Source: Buchnera aphidicola (Nipponaphis monzeni) (lineage in GTDB: Bacteria; Pseudomonadota; Gammaproteobacteria; Enterobacterales; Enterobacteriaceae). Taken from it: a stretch of DNA of 64,000 bases. Positions 53,403 to 63,318 of the stretch are shown piece after piece. Position 1 is the stretch's first letter. Every line of letters starts with the position of its first letter. The position numbers and the translations under genes are program-made. The notes under the pieces are model-generated. The model was not told the origin of the DNA and ran no database searches. It saw nothing but the letters and a program-made list of their open reading frames with translations. The DNA is taken from positions 62,001-126,000 of the forward strand of contig NZ_AP019379.1 in NCBI RefSeq assembly GCF_006741185.1, given 5' to 3'.

Positions 53403-55606
53403 GTGATAATTGTAGAAGTTGCGTTACCTTTACCTATAAAAAATAATTTTTTTTATTCATTTCCTAAATCAGAAATTTGTCCTGTTATTGGTAGTAGAGT
53501 TATAGTACCTTTCAATAATAGTCAATTAATTGGAATAATTGTTTCCATTAATAACAATAAAACATATTCATTTAAATTAAAAAAAATAATTTCTATAATA
53601 GATCAACAATCAATTTTTACACCATCTACATGGAATTTAATATTGTGGTGTACCGACTATTATCAATGTCATATTAGCTTTATTATATTTAACTTTATAC
53701 CTTACCTATTAAAAAAAGGTAAAACTTTAAAAAAAAAATGTGCTACAAATGTAAAATTACTAAAAAAGGTAATTCTTTAAATAATAGTAAATTACAAAAT
53801 CAACCTAAACAATTACGCGCTTTATTAATTTTAAAAAAACAATCAATTCTTATTAGTAATTTACATAAATACAAAATATCAACTTATGTGCTAAATATAC
53901 TACTTAGAAAAAAATTATGTTATATACACCAATCCTTAATAAAAAAAAAAAATTGGAAACATTTAATTTTAACAAAAAATATATATTACAAGTTGACTAA
54001 TAATAATATTTTAAAGTTAAAACCAATTGTTCAAAATAATACTAAATTTAAATCTTTCGTTATTAAAATAAATACAATATACGATAAAGAAGAAGTTTAC
54101 ATATTTTTATTATTTGAATATTTAAAAAAAGGTTTAAAAACATTAATTTTAGTACCTAATATAGATTATATTTATAATTTAAGCAAATTTTTACAAAAAA
54201 GATTACAAATACCAATTGATATTTATCACACACACATTACTGAAACTAAAAAATTAATTTTATGGAATAAATGTAAAACTGAAGAAGCTGCAATTATTAT
54301 ATCTACTTCAGAAGGAATTTTCCTTCCAATAATTAATTTAGGTATAATCATAGTTAATGAAGAAAGTAACTTGTCTTATAAAATCACTAAAAAATGGACG
54401 TTTAATACTAAAAATTTAGCTATTATGAGATCTTATAAAGAAAATATACCAATTATTTTAGAAGGAAATGAACTTTCTTTAGAAACATTGCATAATATAA
54501 ATATAAAAAAATTTAATTTAATTACAATTAATTCAAAATATGAATCGTTTTTTGTAAAAAAAATAAATCAAACATTAATTGATATAAATCATAAACAATG
54601 TAAAGGTATTTTTTCTATTGAACTAATTGAAAAAGTACAAAAATATTTACTTAATAATCAACAAGTTTGTTTTGTAACTGATAATATATCTAATGCAATA
54701 ACTGTATTGCAGTGTTCTAATTGCAACGTAATAATGAAATGTCAATATTGTCATCAATACTATGAATATAGTAAACATTATCAAGAATTATCTTGCAAAT
54801 ATTGTTTTTTTAAAAAAAATGAACCTTTTTTTTGCACTATTTGTAATTCGTCAAATTATATTCTTATAAAATATAATGTAAGTTTACTAAAAGATAGTAT
54901 TAAGAAAATTTTTTTTGATTTCCCAATCATACATATTACTAACGATTCTACAATGTTTTTAAATAAACATTTAATAAATAAATTTCAATTAAAACATAAC
55001 AATCCATGTATTATTTTAGGAAATAATGATACATTAACAAAATATAAATTAGACAAAATAAAATGTTTAATTTTTTTAAATATCGATGTATACTTTAGAA
55101 GTAATAATTTCAGATCACCAGAATATTTTGGACAAAAATATTATTCTACACTTAGAAAAGTTAGTAACTTTTACACCATTAATACTGAAGTTTTAATACA
55201 ATCCAAAATGTTTAAAAATGCATTAATTCAAAAATTAATTACAAGTAATTATGAAAAATTTTCTTCAACATTATTAAAAATAAGAAGAAAATATGATTTA
55301 CCTCCATATACTCGTCACATAATAATTACTATTAAAAGCAAAAAATATGAATTTTTAACCATGTTTTTCAAAAAGTATTATAAATTTTTAATTACATATT
55401 CTTTGAATTATAAAAATAATTTATGGGTTGTAAAATCCGACATTATTTATTTTAACAAATATTTTAGCACCTTTTATACAACAATATTATTAGTTCATCC
55501 TTCAGTAATTTTTTTAAAAAAACTATCGAAACAATCTATAATTTTTATTAATACAAAACTTTTTTTTAAACATATACAATTAACATTTGATATGGATCCA
55601 ATATAG
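53403..55606 (+). CDS. priA: PriA-like protein, split by a frameshift and lacking helicase motifs
   Basis: PriA restarts stalled forks by loading the primosome. The N-terminal DNA-binding part is in one frame from a GTG at 53403 (MIIVEVALPLP) to a stop at 53780. The rest is in another frame and ends at 55606. The frames join at an A10 run (53729-53738): one extra A, or two fewer, restores a product of about 730 residues, the E. coli size. A second run, A12, lies at 53941-53952. The helicase motifs are gone: the Walker A site (E. coli GVTGSGKTEVY) reads INTIYDKEEVY, DEEH reads NEES, GSATPALET reads EGNELSLET and QVAGRAGR is lost. The eight zinc cysteines (CSNC, CQYC, CKYC, CTIC) are all kept. 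It may be a pseudogene, or a DNA/protein-binding remnant made through polymerase slippage. Confidence 0.85.
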
Positions 55607-55803
55607 ATACATTTATAATATAAATATGCAAATTAAATTTTCAATCATATTTTATATTTAAGTTTTTTATAAAAAATATAATAAATTGATAATTTAATGA
55701 TTTAAATTACATAAAATAACATTTATTATTTATTCTACATAAATAAAAATGTAATTAATATTAAGTACTAAATTTTTATTAATAAAATATTAAGGATTTT
55801 TAA

Positions 55804-57073
55804 ATGATTGAAAATAATATTATTACTAATTTAAAATCTAAGGGATTAATATCAAAAATTACTAATGAAAAAAAATTGTTTAAAGAAATTATTTGTAATA
55901 AAATTACATTATATTGTGGATTTGATCCTACTGCTGATAGTTTACATTTAGGACATTTATTACCTTTATTATGTTTAAAACAATTTCAATTACTAGGACA
56001 TAGGCCAATAATTTTAATCGGTGGAGCTACAAGTTTAATAGGTGATCCCTAGCTTTAAAAAAAAAGAACGAAAAATTTTGACAGGAGAAAATATTCATAA
56101 ATGGATACAAAAAATTACTTGTCAAATATCTTTATTTGTTGATTTTAAATGTCATAACCGAGCGATTATTGTTAATAACTACGATTGGTTTAAAAAAATT
56201 AATATAATAAATTTCTTAAGAAATATAGGAAAATGTTTTTCAATTAACACAATGATAAATAAATCTTCTGTAAAAAAACGTATTAATAGGACAGAAAAAG
56301 GAATTTCATTTACTGAATTTTCATACAGTTTATTACAAGCATATGATTTTTTATTATTATATAAAAAATATAATGCAATATTACAAATAGGTGGATCAGA
56401 CCAATGGGGTAATATTATTTCTGGAATAAATTTAGTTGATAAATTATATCATAAAAATGTTTATGGATTAACTACCCCATTATTAACCACATGTAATGGA
56501 TCTAAATTTGGTAAAACAGAAATTGGTACAATATGGTTAGATTCTAAAAAAACTAGTCCATTTAATTTTTATCAATATTGGATTAATATTCCAGATACTG
56601 AAGTTTTTCATTATTTAAAAATGTTTACTTCATTCAGTTTGAAAGAAATACATAACATGCAATTAAATAACAAAAAATCTGAAAATTTTAGTAATTTTCG
56701 TAAAATGTTAGCTGACTATATTACTTTAATAATTCATGGGAAAGAGGGGTTATCTAGTGCACAACGTATTACTAATTATTTATTTACAGATAATATTCAA
56801 CATATTACATTATCGGATATACAACAGTTAATTAAAGATGGCGTTAAATCAATACAATTGAAACACGAAAATTCTTTACAGAACATTTTAGTTTTATCTT
56901 CATTAGCTACATCTAAAAATAATGCTAAAACTATGATTTGTTCCAAAGCTATACGGATTAATAAAAAAATTCAAACAAATTGGAAATATCAATTAACTTA
57001 TAATGATAAATTATTTACACGATATACTTTATTGTCACGAGGAAAAAAAAATCATTGTTTAATTTGTTGGTAA
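55804..57073 (+). CDS. tyrS: Tyrosyl-tRNA synthetase, interrupted by a +1 frameshift
   Basis: Class I synthetase charging tRNA-Tyr. Codons 1-82 (55804-56049) end at CCC followed in frame by TAG (56050-56052). The rest of the protein is in the +1 frame. Skipping one base at CCC-T-AGC restores ...[11 protein letters not shown], exactly where E. coli reads GDPSFKAAERK. The joined product would be 422 residues (E. coli 424) with no other defect. Motifs kept: [16 protein letters not shown] (HIGH), [16 protein letters not shown] (KMSKS) and the S4-like C-terminal domain ending [10 protein letters not shown]. No second tyrosyl synthetase is in the window. The intact downstream part argues for a functional gene read by frameshifting, or for a sequence error. 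Confidence 0.92.
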
Positions 57074-57210
57074 ATTTGTTTCTAAAAATAAAAATATTAG
57101 TATAAACATACATTTATTACCTTTATCAAAAAAAAGCACTGTTGTACTAGATTTAATTTTTTTTATAAAAAATAATTTAATATTTACACATTACACTAAA
57201 TGATCTATAG

Positions 57211-57627
57211 TTATTTAATAAAATTAAAACTTTCTCCACATCCACAAAAGTTTTTCATATTCGAGTTATAAAAAACAAAAATAAAATTTATTCCATTTTG
57301 CACAAAATCTATTTGAATGTTATTTACTATATGAATAATTTTTATAGGTATAAAAAAATTTATTTTTTTATCATGTAATAAATTGAACTCTATTAAGTGA
57401 TGATTATTTGATAAATTTCTTATTAATTTACAAATATAACGAAAACCAGAACATCCAGATTTTTTTATATCTAATTTTATACCTATATTTAAACTATTTT
57501 TTTGTAGCAAATAAAAAAACTGGTCAATAGCTTTTTGAGTAATATAAATTTTAACATTATTATATTCTTTATTTATAACAGTATATAAAATAGATTTTTT
57601 TTTAATTTTCATAAGTTTTGAATTCAT
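57211..57627 (-). CDS. sufA: A-type iron-sulfur carrier protein (SufA/YdiC)
   Basis: Carries newly built Fe-S clusters to target proteins. The three cluster cysteines are present in KKSGCSGFRY and NFCGCGESF. The stretch DFVQNGINFIFVF matches SufA (DFVREGLNQIFKF) better than IscA or ErpA. The start is an ATG at 57627 (MNSKLMKIKK), giving 138 residues; E. coli SufA has 122. A shorter start at 57612 is possible. No ribosome binding site is evident. It is convergent with tyrS and no other suf gene is in the window. Confidence 0.87.
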   Translation of the reverse strand: MNSKLMKIKKKSILYTVINKEYNNVKIYITQKAIDQFFYLLQKNSLNIGIKLDIKKSGCSGFRYICKLIRNLSNNHHLIEFNLLHDKKINFFIPIKIIHIVNNIQIDFVQNGINFIFVFYNSNMKNFCGCGESFNFIK

Positions 57628-58256
57628 AACTAACAATTATATGTATTTAGAACATAAGTACACTTTTAAAACTAAGATTTGTTTTTTTAAAATTATATTT
57701 TGTAAACATTACTTAAGAAATCATTAAACATTTAAAATAGTATTTCATACTTTAAATATATTTAATATAAATCAAAAGATTTAAATTATAATTAATTATT
57801 TTTTAAATAAATGTTAATGTGTTGTTAGATATATTTCTTATTAGCAACAAAGCGTTTGTTAGAATATATATTGATATATATACATTATAATATTTTCGAT
57901 GTAAAGAAATTATTAATATTTTAAATGTTAACTTTTTTGTCAATAAAATACAACTGTTCTGAATAAAAAAAATAAAAAGTTACTAAATAAAAGTAAGTTT
58001 TAAAAAATGTAAATAGCAATATTGTAACTAATATTCACATTATATTTATAATTTTGTTTTTTTTAAAAAAAATTATATTTTTTTATATGTAATACATTAT
58101 TAAGCGTTTTTATTTCAATTTTTATCTCTTTATTCAGTTTATGTCTTAACTAATCTTTAGTATATTTTTTATTCTAAAGATACTATTGCCTATAAAAGTA
58201 ACAACTTGTTCGTATGATTAAAAAATATCAAGGAACTATTGAGGTATAATTTTTGT
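57628..58256. other. Divergent spacer between sufA and ydiK
   Basis: About 630 bp with no gene. A T8A8 dyad is at 58057-58072. Promoters for both flanking genes should be here but none is clear. Confidence 0.5.
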
Positions 58257-59372
58257 ATGCAAAATCCAAAAAAAAATATGGATTTACCAAAAGTAATTTT
58301 TTCTTTAGTATTCGTTATTTGTATGATAATTGCCAGTTTCTGGATAGTTCGTCCATTTGTATTAGGGTTTATTTGGGCAAGCATGATAGTAATAGCTACT
58401 TGGCCATTTATGATTAAATTACAAAGTTGGTTTGGAGGACAACGTTCATTTGCAGTTATTATTATGACTTTAAGTTTGTTACTTTTATTTATCATACCTT
58501 CTGTAATATTAGTACATATTATTATTAATAATAGTATACCTTTAATACATTTGCTTTCATCAGGTAAATTTAAATTTCCTACATTAATATGGTTACAAGA
58601 TTGCCCTATAATAGGGAATAAATTATTACATAATTATAAAAAAATTATTAATGGAGGTGGTAATAATATAATAAATCAATTACAACCTTACATTGGTCGT
58701 ACTACTGAATTTTTTTTTATACAAGCCAGTCATTTTGGTCGTTTTATAATCCATCTTGGTTTTATGTTAGTATTCAGTGTTATTCTTTATTGGAATGGAG
58801 AAAAAGTAACTAATATAATTAGACATGTCGCATTCAAATTAGCTTCTCAATCTGGAGATGCTGTTGTTTTATTAACGGGACAAGTTATTCGATCTGTTGC
58901 ATTAGGAGTTGTTGTAACTGCACTATTACAAGGATTGTTAGGTTGGTTTGGATTAATTATATCTGGAATTCCTTATTCTGTTCTATTTATGATATTAACG
59001 ATTTTATTTTGTTTAATCCAATTAGGTCCTTTACCAATTTTAGTTCCTATTGCTATTTGGTTATATTGGAATAATAATATTATTTGGGGAACCTTTTTGT
59101 TAGTATGGAGTGGTATAATATGTATATTAGATAATATATTAAGACCAATGCTCATAAAAATTGGAATTGATTTACCAGCATTATTAATATTGTCCGGAGT
59201 AATAGGAGGAATATTAGCCTTCGGAATTATTGGAATATTTATAGGCCCGGTAATTTTAATAATATCATATCGTATGATAGCATCTTGGATGTATGAAGCA
59301 CCAATTTCTAAAATTTTAGTACAACATTCTACAAAAAAAATACCACACAAAAAAAAGAAAACAAAATATTAA
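58257..59372 (+). CDS. ydiK: AI-2E family inner-membrane transporter YdiK
   Basis: Membrane protein of the AI-2 exporter-like (TqsA/YdiK) family; substrate unknown. The ATG at 58257 (MQNPKKNMDLPKV) gives 371 residues against 370 in E. coli. A TTG at 58239 is a weaker alternative, and GAGG lies 12 nt before the ATG. It has about seven or eight hydrophobic segments. Conserved runs include WIVRPFVLGFIWASMIVIAT near the N-terminus, VIRSVALGVVVTALLQ, LVQLGPLP-like IQLGPLPILVP, DNILRPMLIKIG and LSGVIGGILAFGIIGIFIGP. Its retention next to sufA and aroH follows Buchnera gene order. Confidence 0.92.
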   Translation: MQNPKKNMDLPKVIFSLVFVICMIIASFWIVRPFVLGFIWASMIVIATWPFMIKLQSWFGGQRSFAVIIMTLSLLLLFIIPSVILVHIIINNSIPLIHLLSSGKFKFPTLIWLQDCPIIGNKLLHNYKKIINGGGNNIINQLQPYIGRTTEFFFIQASHFGRFIIHLGFMLVFSVILYWNGEKVTNIIRHVAFKLASQSGDAVVLLTGQVIRSVALGVVVTALLQGLLGWFGLIISGIPYSVLFMILTILFCLIQLGPLPILVPIAIWLYWNNNIIWGTFLLVWSGIICILDNILRPMLIKIGIDLPALLILSGVIGGILAFGIIGIFIGPVILIISYRMIASWMYEAPISKILVQHSTKKIPHKKKKTKY

Positions 59373-60000
59373 TTTTAATAACATCAATATGTAAACTTAC
59401 ATTATCAAAATAATTGATAAATTCGCAATAATAATTAAATGTTCTATATAATAATTTTATATTTATACTTAACTTTAAAAAATTTTACTATATTAAAATT
59501 AATAACTTGATATATATTAATTTATATACTTTGAAATAATTTGTTTACTATTTTAACAAAAAGCATCTATACAATCTTTATTAAAAAATTTGGACATATT
59601 ATGTAAATTTAATTAATATAAGTTTATTTCAAGTTATTATTTTAATAAAAAGCAACATCAATTTTTTTAATTACATATTACATATTATATTATTTAGATT
59701 GATATAAATAAATAAACAAAAATATAAAAATGATTAAAATAAAAAAATGTATTAAATAAAATAAATAAATCAAATATATATCCTTTTTAAAAAAGATTTA
59801 TTATTTAATAAATACGAATATTTTTATACTTATAAAAATGTTTATATAACGAATTATATAATTTATATTATTTTATTTTTAATTTTCAATATTATTAACT
59901 TCAATAATTTTTTGAAAAACTTAAAATAATATAAATGAAAATAATAATTAATGTCTTTATTAAATATTTATCAAATTTTAATTTATTTAGAGAAAATATA
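59373..60000. other. Gene-free spacer between ydiK and aroH
   Basis: About 630 bp with no gene or clear hairpin. An in-frame extension of aroH reaches up to 59935, but its sequence does not look like the family. Confidence 0.5.
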
Positions 60001-61047
60001 ATGAAAAAAACAGACGAATTAAGAACAATAAGAATTGATCCTTTAATTACTCCTTTTGAATTAGCTACACACTATGCATTAACTCCTGAAATTATGGAGA
60101 ATGTTATTCAAACAAGAACAAATATATCTAATATTATTAAAGGACATGATAAACGTTTACTTGTAATTATTGGTCCTTGCTCAGTTCATGATCCATCAGC
60201 TGCAATGGAGTACGCTAACAAATTATATGAATTACGAAAAAAATATTATTCTCATCTCGAAATAGTTATGAGAACTTATTTTGAAAAACCTAGAACAGTA
60301 GTAGGTTGGAAAGGATTAATTTCAGATCCTGAACTGAATGGTTCTTTCAAGGTTAATCATGGATTATCTATAGCTAGAAAACTATTATTAAATATTAATA
60401 AATTAGGATTACCTGCTGCTACAGAATTTTTAGATATGGTAATAGGACAATTTATCGCAGATTTAATTAGTTGGGGGGCAATTGGAGCGAGAACAACTGA
60501 AAGTCAAATTCATAGAGAAATGGCTTCTGCTCTTTCATGTCCAGTAGGTTTTAAAAATGGTACTGATGGAAATATACACATTGCTATAGATGCAATTAGA
60601 GCAACTCAAGAACGCCATTTATTTCTAGCTCCTGATAAAAATGGACGGATGACTATTAATCATACTAGTGGTAATCCATTTGGGCATATTATTATGAGGG
60701 GTGGTAAAAAACCTAATTATCATGCGCAAGATATAAAAAAAGCAACAGATAATTTAAGAAAACATCATCTTCCAGAATATTTAATGATTGATTTTAGTCA
60801 TGCTAATTGCCTTAAAAAACATTATTTACAAATAAAAGTATGCGAATCAATTATAGATCAAATTTGCCATGGTAACAATGCAATTTTTGGAGTGATGATT
60901 GAAAGTTTTTTAAAAGAAGGTTCTCAAGTAATTAATAATAAAGATAAATTAATATATGGCCAATCTATTACTGATCCTTGTTTAGGATGGAAAGATAGTG
61001 AAATAATTATTGACAAATTAGCTGAAGCAGTAGATACACGATTATAA
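60001..61047 (+). CDS. aroH: DAHP synthase, AroH type
   Basis: First step of aromatic amino acid synthesis, joining phosphoenolpyruvate and erythrose-4-phosphate. The start at 60001 (MKKTDELRTIRID) gives 348 residues, exactly the length of E. coli AroH (MNRTDELRTARIE). An ATG at 59935 is in frame but has no homologous extension. Motifs: LLVIIGPCSVHDPSAAMEYA, MRTYFEKPRTVVGWKGLISD, GARTTESQIHREMASALSC and IMRGGKKPNYHA. In E. coli AroH is inhibited by tryptophan; whether that holds here cannot be told by eye. It feeds the pathway that ends with aroC in this window. Confidence 0.96.
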   Translation: MKKTDELRTIRIDPLITPFELATHYALTPEIMENVIQTRTNISNIIKGHDKRLLVIIGPCSVHDPSAAMEYANKLYELRKKYYSHLEIVMRTYFEKPRTVVGWKGLISDPELNGSFKVNHGLSIARKLLLNINKLGLPAATEFLDMVIGQFIADLISWGAIGARTTESQIHREMASALSCPVGFKNGTDGNIHIAIDAIRATQERHLFLAPDKNGRMTINHTSGNPFGHIIMRGGKKPNYHAQDIKKATDNLRKHHLPEYLMIDFSHANCLKKHYLQIKVCESIIDQICHGNNAIFGVMIESFLKEGSQVINNKDKLIYGQSITDPCLGWKDSEIIIDKLAEAVDTRL

Positions 61048-61383
61048 GTTTTGTATGCAGTTAGTTATTTTAACTCACTATACTTTGTTAGTTTAATTAA
61101 CTAATTTAGTTTAATTTAATCGTATATACTAATATAAAAAATTATATTTATTATTTTTTATAAAAAAATAATAAATATATAATTAAAAAATCTTTTATTT
61201 AGAATTAAAAAATATATTAGTTATATACTCAATTATAGTAAGTATATATATTTCATATATCTAAATTTTTAAAAATAAAAAAAATTTAAACAAATAAATA
61301 ATTAATTTTTTACCAATAAATATGTAGTTATAAAATATAAATTTACTTTTAAATTAATTGTTAATGCAGTGAAAGGACTTAAT
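61048..61383. other. Spacer and leader upstream of thrS
   Basis: About 335 bp. A small hairpin at 61088-61104 (TTAGTT with AACTAA) may help end aroH transcripts. In E. coli thrS is autoregulated by a tRNA-like leader; I could not fold a similar structure here. Confidence 0.4.
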
Positions 61384-63315
61384 ATGCCCATTGTTACATT
61401 AATAGATGGAACAAAAAAAATATTTAATGACCAAATTTCAATTTTAGAAATTGCCGAAACAATCAAATCAGGTTTATCTAAATTGTGTGTTGCTGCTGAA
61501 ATCAATGGAACATTAGTAGATGCGTGTACTATAATTAATGAAAATTGTAATTTAAAAATTATCACTAATTGTACAAATGACAAATTTGCATTAGAAATTA
61601 TCCGGTGTACTTGTATACAATTATTTTCTTATGCAATTAAAACTTTATGGCCAAATGCTAAATTAGCAAATAGCAAAATTACTGATGACGGTTTTTATTA
61701 TGATATTGAATATGAATTAAAAAAAAATGATTTACATATCATAGAAAAAAAAATGCGAGAATTAATTAAAAGAAAATATTTAATTACTCGAAAAATAATA
61801 AGTTATGATAAATGTAAAAAAATTTTTAAAAAATCATTAGAATATTATAAATATTATATACTTAAAAATAACAATTTTAATAAAAAGAAAATATTAACTA
61901 TTTATTATCATAATAACCATGTAGACATAACAAATGGTATTCAAACGTATAATATTAATTTTTGTAAAAATTTTAAAGTACAAAGATTTTCTGGAGTTTA
62001 TTGGCTAGGTAAACTTAAAAACAAAACATTACAACGTATATATGTGACTGTTTGGGATTCTAACAAAAAATTAAATTTTTTTTTAAAAAATATTGATGAT
62101 TCTTTAAAAAGAGATCATAGAAAAATTGCCAAAACACTCGATTTATACCATATACAAGAAGAATCTCCAGGAATGGTATTCTGGCATAATCATGGTTTAA
62201 TAATTTTTCAAGAATTACAAAAGTTTATTAGAACAAAATTAGGATATTACAATTATCAAGAAGTTAAAAGTCCTATAATGATAAATAAAATTATGTGGGA
62301 AAAAAGTGGTCATTGGTCAAATTATAAAGATAATATATTTGTAACATCATCAGAAAAACGTAAATATTGTATTAAACCTATGAATTGCCCAGGCCATGTT
62401 CAAATTTTTAATCAAAAATTACATTCATATAAAGATCTTCCCATTCGAATAGCTGAATTTGGAATATGCCATAGAAATGAATCATCTGGTTCTCTACATG
62501 GATTAATGCGTACTCGATCTTTTACTCAAGATGATGCACATATATTTTGTACAAAAGATCAAGTACAAAAAGAAATAAATCATTGCATTCAAATGACATT
62601 TGATATTTATAAAACTTTTGGTTTTAAAGAAATTAATGTTAAATTTTCCAGTAGACCAAAAAAAAGAATTGGTGATGATATAACTTGGGATACAGCCGAA
62701 AATGATTTAATTAATGTTTTAAATGAAAATAAGTTAAAATTTACACATCAAGAAGGAGAAGGTGCATTCTATGGACCTAAAATTGAATTAACTTTAAAGG
62801 ATTCTTTAAATCGTACTTGGCAATGTGGTACAATACAGCTTGATTTCTATTTACCTAAACGTTTACAATCTTTTTATATAGATAAGAATAACCATCGTAA
62901 GATCCCAATAATTATTCATAGAGCAATTTTAGGTTCTATGGAAAGATTTATAGGAATACTAACAGAAGAATATTCAGGATTTTTTCCATTATGGTTATCT
63001 CCGATTCAAGTAGGAATTATAAATATCACGGAAGACCAAATTGATTATGTCAATTTATTATATAATAAATTAATAATCTATAATATAAGAATAAAAAAAG
63101 ATACACGAATAATTAACATGAATATAAAAATTAAAACACTTGTTAACTATAAAGTGCCATATATTATAATATGTGGAAATGATGAATTAAAAAAATCAAC
63201 AATTACTATACGTACAAGAGACAATAAAATTTTAAAAAACATTAACATTAGTAATTTTATTGAAATGATACTAAAAGAAAATTCAATATATGCTTTACCT
63301 AAGATGGAGGTATAA
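61384..63315 (+). CDS. thrS: Threonyl-tRNA synthetase with a degenerate editing site
   Basis: Class II synthetase charging tRNA-Thr. The start at 61384 (MPIVTLIDG) follows an AAAGGA site and gives 643 residues (E. coli 642). The order is TGS domain, editing domain, catalytic core, anticodon-binding domain. The catalytic zinc ligands are kept in MNCPGHVQIF (Cys), ICHRNESSG (His) and IIHRAILGSMERF (His). The editing-site residues of E. coli His73, His77, Cys182 and His186 align with Gln79, Tyr83, Thr183 and Gln187. So removal of serine from mischarged tRNA-Thr is probably lost. First gene of the thrS-infC-rpmI unit. Confidence 0.96.
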   Translation: MPIVTLIDGTKKIFNDQISILEIAETIKSGLSKLCVAAEINGTLVDACTIINENCNLKIITNCTNDKFALEIIRCTCIQLFSYAIKTLWPNAKLANSKITDDGFYYDIEYELKKNDLHIIEKKMRELIKRKYLITRKIISYDKCKKIFKKSLEYYKYYILKNNNFNKKKILTIYYHNNHVDITNGIQTYNINFCKNFKVQRFSGVYWLGKLKNKTLQRIYVTVWDSNKKLNFFLKNIDDSLKRDHRKIAKTLDLYHIQEESPGMVFWHNHGLIIFQELQKFIRTKLGYYNYQEVKSPIMINKIMWEKSGHWSNYKDNIFVTSSEKRKYCIKPMNCPGHVQIFNQKLHSYKDLPIRIAEFGICHRNESSGSLHGLMRTRSFTQDDAHIFCTKDQVQKEINHCIQMTFDIYKTFGFKEINVKFSSRPKKRIGDDITWDTAENDLINVLNENKLKFTHQEGEGAFYGPKIELTLKDSLNRTWQCGTIQLDFYLPKRLQSFYIDKNNHRKIPIIIHRAILGSMERFIGILTEEYSGFFPLWLSPIQVGIINITEDQIDYVNLLYNKLIIYNIRIKKDTRIINMNIKIKTLVNYKVPYIIICGNDELKKSTITIRTRDNKILKNINISNFIEMILKENSIYALPKMEV

Positions 63316-63318
63316 AGT

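Noticed and set aside
56057..56065. A9 tract in tyrS as the site of frame rescue by polymerase slippage
   Set aside because: The in-frame TAG (56050-56052) precedes the A9 tract, so slippage there cannot bypass the stop. Only a shift at or before CCC works.
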